Below are positions 14,407 to 20,528 of a stretch of DNA of 23,458 bases, in pieces. This DNA is from an uncultured Bacilli bacterium (GTDB taxonomy: Bacteria; Bacillota_I; Bacilli_A; RF39; UBA660), in NCBI GenBank assembly GCA_947628685.1, contig CANRAT010000017.1, positions 1 to 23,458 of the forward strand, in the 5' to 3' direction. Made by a program: the position numbers and the translations under genes. Each line of letters starts with the position of its first letter. Positions within the stretch are counted from its first letter, which is position 1. The notes under the pieces were generated by a model that was not told where the DNA came from, ran no database searches, and saw nothing but the letters and a program-made list of their open reading frames with translations.

Positions 14407-14428
14407 ATAATATAAAAAATATTATTTG

Positions 14429-14451
14429 AAATAGCTTAATGCTATTTTTTT
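14429..14451 (+). terminator. Intrinsic terminator after bofA
   Basis: AAATAGC/GCTATTT makes a 7-bp stem with a TTAAT loop, and the T-run continues to 14451. It closes the dnaX-ybaB-recR-bofA unit. Confidence 0.75.
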
Positions 14452-14453
14452 AA

Positions 14454-14482
14454 TTAAAAATAACTCGTTTTCATGATATAAT
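14454..14482 (+). promoter_or_regulatory. Extended -10 promoter of the holB operon
   Basis: TGATATAAT (14474-14482) is a perfect extended -10 element. A weak -35 (TTAAAA, 14454-14459) lies 17 nt upstream. It is placed right after the bofA terminator and about 28 nt before the start codon; a GGGAGG ribosome site follows. Confidence 0.75.
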
Positions 14483-14510
14483 ATCTATGTAACTATTTTG
14501 GGAGGAAAGT

Positions 14511-15479
14511 ATGTTAGATGATTTTAGTTTAGAACAAAACATTGCTTATAAAACATTGATTAATTCAATAAAAAATGATAAATTAAGCCATGCCTATCTT
14601 ATAGAAACTAATGGCTATTCTAAAGCACTTGATTTTGCGATAGCCTTTTCAAAATATTTGCTTTGCCCAAATAATTATAGTAACAACAAAAAATGCGATA
14701 AGTGTATGCAATGCACTTCGATTGATAAAAATGAATTTATTGAACTTAAAATAATAGACCCAGATGGGCAGTGGATTAAAAAGTCGCAATTAGAAGAGTT
14801 ACAAGAAGAATTTTCAAAAAAGTCTATAGTAGGAAATAAAAAAGTATATATAATTAATAAAGCCGAAAAATTAAACGCATCATCTGCCAATTCTCTATTA
14901 AAATTTTTAGAGGAACCAGAAGAAGGCATCATTGCCATTTTAATAACTGAAAATTTGTATCAAGTTTTAAGTACTATAGTATCTAGATGTCAAGTCATAT
15001 CACTTAAAAACAAATTAAATTTAACAAATTTAAGTACGAATGAAAAAATTGCTCACTATATTTCTAATAATGTGGATGATATAGATCAGTATATAAAAAA
15101 TGAAGAAAACTTTGAAAAATTAAAAAAAGTATTAGAATTTATAAAGTATTATGAAGAAAATCATACTAATACAATAATATATATAAATAAATTATGGCAT
15201 GATTATTTTAAAGAAAAAGACGATATTTATAATGCTTTTACAGTTATTTTACTTTTTTATAAAGATATATTAAATATTAAATTAAATAAAAATATTGAAA
15301 TATTTAACGATTATATTGAAATTTTACAAAATATAGAAGAAAAAAACACTATAGATACCATAACAGCAAAAATAAATGTTATAATGAATTTAAGGGAAAC
15401 AATTAAATTTAATGTTAATCCTAACATGCTTATGGATAAATTTATAATAGAACTAGAAAGGTGTGAAGAACATGATTGA
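14511..15479 (+). CDS. holB: DNA polymerase III delta-prime subunit
   Basis: The delta-prime subunit is the non-ATP-binding wedge of the clamp loader. The 322-aa protein has the AAA+ layout of DnaX but a degenerate P-loop (TNGYSKAL, about 33-40), as expected for delta-prime. It has zinc cysteines at 52, 62, 65 and 68, the KVYIINKAEKLNASSANSLL sensor region, and an SRCQV arginine-finger motif. GGGAGG precedes the ATG. In Bacillus tmk, yaaQ and yaaR come just before holB; here they are missing and holB starts a transcription unit. Its last 8 bases overlap ricT, the conserved downstream partner. Confidence 0.95.
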   Translation: MLDDFSLEQNIAYKTLINSIKNDKLSHAYLIETNGYSKALDFAIAFSKYLLCPNNYSNNKKCDKCMQCTSIDKNEFIELKIIDPDGQWIKKSQLEELQEEFSKKSIVGNKKVYIINKAEKLNASSANSLLKFLEEPEEGIIAILITENLYQVLSTIVSRCQVISLKNKLNLTNLSTNEKIAHYISNNVDDIDQYIKNEENFEKLKKVLEFIKYYEENHTNTIIYINKLWHDYFKEKDDIYNAFTVILLFYKDILNIKLNKNIEIFNDYIEILQNIEEKNTIDTITAKINVIMNLRETIKFNVNPNMLMDKFIIELERCEEHD

Positions 15480-16263
15480 GGTAGTAGGTGTATCTTTTAA
15501 AAAGAATAGCAAAATATATTATTTCTCACCAAAAGGCTTAAAAATAAAAAAAGGAATAAATGTAATAGTAGAAACGGAAAGAGGATTGCAATTTGGTTGT
15601 GTAGAGTTACCTAATTTTGAAATAGATGAAAATAAACTATCTACATCACTTAGTTGTGTAATTCGTATAGCATCCAAAAAAGATTATGAAAAACATTTAA
15701 AAAATGTTGAAGATGCAAAAAAGGCTTTAAAAAAGTGCAAAGAAATGGTAGAGGAATATCATCTTAACATGTTTATAATGGATGCTAACTATACATTTGA
15801 TAGAAGTCAATTACTATTTACATTTTTATCTGATACAAGAATTGATTTTAGAAAACTTGCTAAAGATCTTGCCAACATATATAAAACGAGAATTGAACTT
15901 AGACAAGTAGGAGTAAGAGATAAAGCACGTGAAGTAGGTGGATATGGATCATGTGGCAGAAAGTTATGTTGTTCAAATTTTTTATGTGATTTTGATTCAG
16001 TATCTATTAACATGGCTAAAAATCAAAATATTGCTTTAAATCCTACAAAGATAAATGGTGTATGTGGAAGGCTTCTTTGCTGTTTAAAATATGAAGATGA
16101 ATGTTATAGGGAGTGTGCAAAAAATTTACCAAAAGTAGGCAAATTTGTAAAAACAGATGAGGGTGATGGTAAAGTTATTAGCGTGGATATTTTAAAACAA
16201 AAGTACAAAGTAGAATTAAAAGATGGTGTAGTAGTAGAAGTAGGATTAAATGAAAGTAACTAA
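15472..16263 (+). CDS. ricT: RicT (YaaT), PSP1-domain Fe-S protein
   Basis: RicT is part of the RicA-RicF-RicT complex, which in Bacillus carries [4Fe-4S] clusters, activates RNase Y-dependent mRNA maturation and influences competence, sporulation and biofilm. The 263-aa protein has the PSP1 core and the cysteine-rich centre: Cys161, Cys166, Cys167 and Cys172, then Cys198, Cys203, Cys204, Cys211 and Cys215, in segments YGSCGRKLCC and GVCGRLLCCLKYEDECYREC. ATG 15472 is preferred because AAAGGTG (15457-15463) gives 8-nt spacing; an in-frame GTG at 15463 forms part of that site. It overlaps holB upstream and trmN6 downstream by 8 and 14 nt. In Bacillus yabA lies between ricT and the methyltransferase, but not here. 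Confidence 0.95.
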   Translation: MIEVVGVSFKKNSKIYYFSPKGLKIKKGINVIVETERGLQFGCVELPNFEIDENKLSTSLSCVIRIASKKDYEKHLKNVEDAKKALKKCKEMVEEYHLNMFIMDANYTFDRSQLLFTFLSDTRIDFRKLAKDLANIYKTRIELRQVGVRDKAREVGGYGSCGRKLCCSNFLCDFDSVSINMAKNQNIALNPTKINGVCGRLLCCLKYEDECYRECAKNLPKVGKFVKTDEGDGKVISVDILKQKYKVELKDGVVVEVGLNESN

Positions 16264-16969
16264 TTATTTACTTGGATATAAAAATTTAAAAATCATTCAA
16301 GATAGCGAAATGTTTAATTTTTCTCTAGATTCAGTGTTACTACCTAACTTTGTAACTATAAATAAAAAAGCAAAAAAAATACTTGATATAGGATGTGGCA
16401 ACGCACCTATACCTTTAATATTATCTACTAAAACTAATGCAAAAATAATAGGTGTAGAAATTCAAAAAAGTGTATCACTTCTTGCAGAAGAGTCTATAAA
16501 AATTAATAAAAAAGATGATCAAATAACTATTATTAATGAAGATATAAATGAATTTTATAAAAAATGTGAAACAGATACATTTGATGTGATAACTTGTAAT
16601 CCACCTTTTTTCAAATATAAAAATACTTCTAATACAAATAAAAACGATTATAAGACTATTGCTCGTCATGAAGTTAAATTAAATTTAGAACAAATTTTTA
16701 TGATTGCAAAAAAATTACTTAAAAATAATGGAGTTATTGCTATAGTAAATAGACCTGAAAGATTTGTAGAGATAATAGAATGTATGAAAAAAAATAATAT
16801 AGAACCTAAAAAAGTCCAGTTTGTATATCCAAAAAAAGATATGGAAGCAAATATAATGCTTATTGAAGGTTCTAAAAATGGAAATGTTGGACTTAAAATC
16901 ATGCCACCAATTTATACACATTTAGACAGCGGAGAATATACTGATGAAATAAAAAAATATTTTGAATAA
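16250..16969 (+). CDS. trmN6: tRNA1(Val) A37 N6-methyltransferase family protein (YabB/YfiC)
   Basis: This is a class I SAM-dependent methyltransferase of the TrmN6 family, which makes m6A at position 37 of tRNA-Val in E. coli (YfiC); the Bacillus homologue is YabB. At 239 aa it has motif I LDIGCGNAPIPL (44-55) for SAM binding and the amino-methylation motif NPPF (116-119) that holds the target adenine. The N-terminal FSLDSVLLPNF is typical of this family. The start lies 14 nt inside ricT, with AGGA 4 nt upstream. Exact tRNA specificity is taken from the family. Confidence 0.92.
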   Translation: MKVTNYLLGYKNLKIIQDSEMFNFSLDSVLLPNFVTINKKAKKILDIGCGNAPIPLILSTKTNAKIIGVEIQKSVSLLAEESIKINKKDDQITIINEDINEFYKKCETDTFDVITCNPPFFKYKNTSNTNKNDYKTIARHEVKLNLEQIFMIAKKLLKNNGVIAIVNRPERFVEIIECMKKNNIEPKKVQFVYPKKDMEANIMLIEGSKNGNVGLKIMPPIYTHLDSGEYTDEIKKYFE

Positions 16970-16997
16970 AAATTATTAAAAGAATGGGGGAATAAAT

Positions 16998-17957
16998 ATG
17001 AAAAATGAAATAATATTATTTGAAAATCAAAATATAAAATTAGAAGTAAATATGAAAGATGAAACTGTATGGCTTAATACTGAACAAATGGCACAGTTGT
17101 TTGATAGAGACTATAAGACAATTAGAAAGCATATAAACAATGCGCTTAAAGAAGAATTGTATGATGATGTGGTTGTCGCAAAATTTGAGAATACCACTCT
17201 ACATGGTGCGATTCACGGAAAAACACAAACTCATATGGTAGATTATTATAATTTAGATGTGATAATAAGTGTTGGATATCGTGTTAAATCAAAAAACGGT
17301 ATAATTTTTAGAAAATGGGCTAATAAAATATTAAAGGAATATTTAATAAAAGGTTATGCAGTAAATCAAAAAAGATTAGAATATTTAGAAAAAACAATTA
17401 AACTAATAGATATAGCTGGAAGGATTGATGAAAAACTAAGTGAGGATGAAGCACAAGAAATAATAAAAGTAATAAACAATTATTCTAATGCTTTAAATTT
17501 ACTTGATGATTATGATCATAAAAGAATAAATAAACCTAGTGGAACTAAAAATACTAAGAAAATAAGATATGAAGATTGTATAGAAATAATAAGAAAACTT
17601 AAATTTAATAGTGATAGTGATCTTTTTGCGCTCGAGCGTAATGAAGGGTTAAAATCAATCATAGGGGCTATATATCAGTCTTTTGATGGAAATGATCTTT
17701 ATCCTTCAACAGAAGAAAAAGCAGCTAATTTCTTGTATTTAATTACTAAAAATCATACGTTTATAGATGGAAATAAAAGGATTGCTGCAACTCTATTTAT
17801 ATACTTTTTAGACTTTTATGATATTTTATATAATGAAAAAGGACAAGTTATAGATAATAATACACTTGTTGCAATAACTTTACTTATCGCACAATCTAAT
17901 CCAAAAGAAAAAGAAATATTAATAGACTTAGTAATGAATTTTTTGAAAAATGAATAG
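16998..17957 (+). CDS. RhuM-type N-domain fused to Fic/Doc domain
   Basis: This 319-aa protein is a fusion known in other bacteria as RhuM/Fic-DOC. Residues about 20-125 are the RhuM region (VWLNTEQMAQLFDRDYKTIR, then YYNLDVIISVGYRVKS and FRKWANKILKEYL), which resembles phage-type DNA-binding domains. Residues about 190-319 form a Fic fold with HTFIDGNKR (253-261). Lys replaces the second Gly of the AMPylating HxFx[DE]GNGR motif, making it Doc-type; phage Doc phosphorylates EF-Tu. No inhibitory [ST]xxxE[GN] helix motif and no adjacent Phd-like antitoxin is visible. It sits in a housekeeping operon between trmN6 and rsmI, where Bacillus has yazA. Four GC-rich codons in a row near 17628 (GCG CTC GAG CGT) are unlike the neighbours and hint at transfer. 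Confidence 0.88.
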   Translation: MKNEIILFENQNIKLEVNMKDETVWLNTEQMAQLFDRDYKTIRKHINNALKEELYDDVVVAKFENTTLHGAIHGKTQTHMVDYYNLDVIISVGYRVKSKNGIIFRKWANKILKEYLIKGYAVNQKRLEYLEKTIKLIDIAGRIDEKLSEDEAQEIIKVINNYSNALNLLDDYDHKRINKPSGTKNTKKIRYEDCIEIIRKLKFNSDSDLFALERNEGLKSIIGAIYQSFDGNDLYPSTEEKAANFLYLITKNHTFIDGNKRIAATLFIYFLDFYDILYNEKGQVIDNNTLVAITLLIAQSNPKEKEILIDLVMNFLKNE

Positions 17958-17969
17958 TGGGGTGATAAT

Positions 17970-18818
17970 ATGTCACAAAAAAGTTATAACAATACGCCAT
18001 CTTTATATCTTATTCCAACTCCAATAGGAAATATGGAAGATATAACTATTAGAGCCATTAATACACTAAAAATGGTTGATGTCATATTTTGTGAAGATAC
18101 AAGAGTAACAGGTGAATTGTTAAAATATTATAATATAAGTAAAAAATTAATCTCTTCACACGAATATAACGAAACAAAAAATAAGCAAAAATTATTAGAG
18201 TATTTAGAAAATGGATCTAATGTTGGACTTGTAAGTGATAGAGGAACTCCTATAATAAGTGATCCTGGATATGCACTTGCTTATTTTGCAATAGAAAAGG
18301 GTTATAATGTAATAAGCCTTCCGGGTGCGACCGCACTTATTCCAGCGCTTACATCATCTGGAATCAGTCCTATGCCATTTTATTATTATGGATTTTTAAA
18401 ATCTAGGGATAGTGAAAGAAGAAAAGAGTTAGAATATTTAAAAAATATAGATGCAACTTTAATAATTTATGAGGCACCACATAGGATAAATAAAACGTTA
18501 AAAGATTTGGGAAATATTTTGGGAAATAATAGAAAAATTTCTATTTCCCGGGAAATATCCAAAAAATATGAAGAAATATATAGGGGTACTATAGAAGAAT
18601 TAATAAAACAAAATAACGAATATAAGGGTGAACTTGTGCTAGTAATAGAAGGAAATAAAACTATTACTGAATATAAAAGTTTAACTATAGATGAGCATGT
18701 TAATCTTTATATAGAAGATGGTAATAGTGTAATGGATGCAATTAAAATAGTTGCACGTGAACGTGGTATGAAAAAAAGTGAAGTATATGATTTGTACCAC
18801 AATATAGAAAAGAAGTGA
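17970..18818 (+). CDS. rsmI: 16S rRNA 2'-O-methyltransferase RsmI
   Basis: RsmI methylates the ribose of C1402 in 16S rRNA near the decoding centre. The 282-aa protein belongs to the tetrapyrrole-methylase fold family: LIPTPIGNMEDITIRA near the N-terminus, FCEDTR (about 40-45), VGLVSDRGTPIISDPG (about 76-91) and the SLPGATALIPALTSSG stretch are diagnostic. GGGGTGA precedes the ATG. It contains a perfect Noc-binding site (18543-18556), written with the rare codons TCC and CGG. It ends 3 bases before pth. In Bacillus the methyltransferase yabB is also nearby, with yazA between. Confidence 0.97.
   Translation: MSQKSYNNTPSLYLIPTPIGNMEDITIRAINTLKMVDVIFCEDTRVTGELLKYYNISKKLISSHEYNETKNKQKLLEYLENGSNVGLVSDRGTPIISDPGYALAYFAIEKGYNVISLPGATALIPALTSSGISPMPFYYYGFLKSRDSERRKELEYLKNIDATLIIYEAPHRINKTLKDLGNILGNNRKISISREISKKYEEIYRGTIEELIKQNNEYKGELVLVIEGNKTITEYKSLTIDEHVNLYIEDGNSVMDAIKIVARERGMKKSEVYDLYHNIEKK
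18543..18556. promoter_or_regulatory. Noc-binding site (perfect) within rsmI
   Basis: ATTTCCCGGGAAAT is an exact Noc consensus inside the coding sequence. It encodes Ile-Ser-Arg-Glu-Ile using TCC and CGG, although AGA dominates Arg usage in this window. The palindrome is thus unlikely to come from ordinary codon usage. Confidence 0.8.
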
Positions 18819-18821
18819 AAT

Positions 18822-19376
18822 ATGAAACTTATAGTAGGCTTAGGAAATCCAGGGCGTGAATATAATAATACTAGACACAATATAGGATTTATGTGTATAG
18901 ATAGTGTATCTAATTATTTTAATGTTAAACTAGATTCAAATAAATTTAATGGGCTTTATACGCAGTTTAATTATGATGGTGAAAAGATTATATTATTAAA
19001 ACCTCAAAAATATATGAATCTATCAGGAGAAGTAATAAAAGACTTTGTAAACTATTTTAAAATAGATACAAGTGATATATTAGTAATATGTGATGATTTA
19101 GATACTCTGGTTGGATCCTATCGATTAAGATATAAAGGTTCTAGCGGTGGACATAATGGTCTTAAAAATATAGAGTTAAATTTATCTACAAATGAATATA
19201 AAAGAATAAAAGTAGGTATATCAAATGATAAATCTAAAGACACTAAAGATTATGTATTAGGTAAGTTTAGTAAAGATGAATTAGATTTAATTAAACCAAT
19301 AATAGATAAAATGCCTAATATAATTATAGACTATTTAAAATTACCATTTGATAATGTTATGAATAAATATAATTAA
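18822..19376 (+). CDS. pth: Peptidyl-tRNA hydrolase
   Basis: Pth releases peptides from prematurely dropped peptidyl-tRNAs. The 184-aa length is normal. The N-terminus MKLIVGLGNPGREYNNTRHN carries the catalytic His (His19, in TRHNIGF). KPQKYMNLSGE, CDDLDTL (with the Asp that orients the His) and GSSGGHNGLKNI complete the active-site cleft. The gene starts 3 bases after rsmI, which suggests co-translation. Its stop overlaps a small palindromic hairpin. In Bacillus pth (spoVC) is followed by fin and mfd; here a HExxH protein lies between pth and mfd. Confidence 0.98.
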   Translation: MKLIVGLGNPGREYNNTRHNIGFMCIDSVSNYFNVKLDSNKFNGLYTQFNYDGEKIILLKPQKYMNLSGEVIKDFVNYFKIDTSDILVICDDLDTLVGSYRLRYKGSSGGHNGLKNIELNLSTNEYKRIKVGISNDKSKDTKDYVLGKFSKDELDLIKPIIDKMPNIIIDYLKLPFDNVMNKYN

Positions 19377-19394
19377 TGATACTTTGGTATCATT
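19375..19394 (+). terminator. Palindromic hairpin at the pth stop
   Basis: AATGATAC/GTATCATT forms a perfect 8-bp stem with a TTTG loop, overlapping the pth TAA. Only three T residues follow, so it may be a weak terminator, an mRNA-stability hairpin or a protein site. Confidence 0.45.
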
Positions 19395-19423
19395 TAAAGA
19401 TTAAACTGGAAGTGAAGTATATA

Positions 19424-20500
19424 ATGAATGATGAAAAAAATTATTTATTTATTGATGGCTATGATACAATTTTAAAATACTCGATAATATATATTTTTGG
19501 TTATTATCTATCTAAAAAAGTTTTCTTAAATTATAAACTAGTAAAGGATTTTAAAGTAAAAGAAGACATTTCAGTAGTGTTACCTCCACAATTGAAATTC
19601 AATAAAAATGAAATTGATAAAGAAAAAATAGATAAAATTAAAAATGTTTATTTACATAAATTTTATGAAGTAATTACTAAAAATTTTAATTCGAATCAAT
19701 TAAATTTAATGTATAACAACCTTTCTAATTTTAAAATATTTGAATCAAATTTTTTACTATTAATTGTTTCATCAGTCAAACTTACACTTGTTGGAGGATT
19801 TTATTCGCCTAAGATGAACTGTGCAGTTGTACCGTCAAATTTGTTGTTTTTAGATGAAGAGTCTACTATAACAGCTTTTTATCATGAACTATTTCACATG
19901 GCAAGTTCATATAAAGATGCAAATAATAAAATTATATATTCTGGTTTTTCACAGATAAAAAAAAGAAAAACAATAGGAATTGGACTAAATGAAGGGTATA
20001 CACAACTAATGGCTGAAAGATATTTTAATGAATGCAATATCGAGCAAAGAATGAGTCCAGCATATAAAATTTGTAGAGATATATCAATATGCTTGGAAAA
20101 GATAATTGGTAAAGATTGCATGGAAAATCTATATTTAAGTGCAAATTTAAATGGATTAATTTCTGAACTTTTAAAATATGATTCAAAAGAAAAAATTTTG
20201 GAATTTATAACTTCTTGTGATTTTATAATTAGATATTTTAAAGATAACAGTAATAAAAAACCGTTTTTTCAACCTTATATAAATTCAACTTTAAATTTTA
20301 TATATAATTGCTTAATTAATTGGTATGAAAAATTTAAGTTAATTCAAAATGATTTAAATGGTGAGGAAATTTGTCAAGATGTTATAAATTTTAATAATTT
20401 CTTATGTAAATCATTAAAACTTGAAAATAATAGTTTAATTTATTCTGATGAGCAAATACAAGAAAAAATGGAAAAAATTAGAAATACAAAGCAGATGTAA
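19424..20500 (+). CDS. Hypothetical gluzincin-like HExxH protein
   Basis: I do not recognise a named family. From ATG 19424 the protein is 358 aa. It has a hydrophobic N-terminal stretch (about residues 20-30) that is not a clear signal peptide. The core is AFYHELFHMAS, with the zinc motif His154-Glu155-x-x-His158, preceded by GGFYSPKMNCAVVPSN. After a 30-residue loop comes GIGLNEGYTQLMAERY with Glu190. HExxH plus a downstream NEG(F/Y)T is the gluzincin arrangement (His, His, Glu zinc ligands). A frame extension to an ATG at 19376 (TAATG with pth) is possible, but that ATG is within a hairpin. The ribosome site before 19424 (GGAAGTGAAG) is mediocre. It sits between pth and mfd, where Bacillus has fin. 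Protease activity is inferred. Confidence 0.82.
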   Translation: MNDEKNYLFIDGYDTILKYSIIYIFGYYLSKKVFLNYKLVKDFKVKEDISVVLPPQLKFNKNEIDKEKIDKIKNVYLHKFYEVITKNFNSNQLNLMYNNLSNFKIFESNFLLLIVSSVKLTLVGGFYSPKMNCAVVPSNLLFLDEESTITAFYHELFHMASSYKDANNKIIYSGFSQIKKRKTIGIGLNEGYTQLMAERYFNECNIEQRMSPAYKICRDISICLEKIIGKDCMENLYLSANLNGLISELLKYDSKEKILEFITSCDFIIRYFKDNSNKKPFFQPYINSTLNFIYNCLINWYEKFKLIQNDLNGEEICQDVINFNNFLCKSLKLENNSLIYSDEQIQEKMEKIRNTKQM

Positions 20501-20528
20501 TAAAAAAATTAAATAGGAGGAGGATAAA

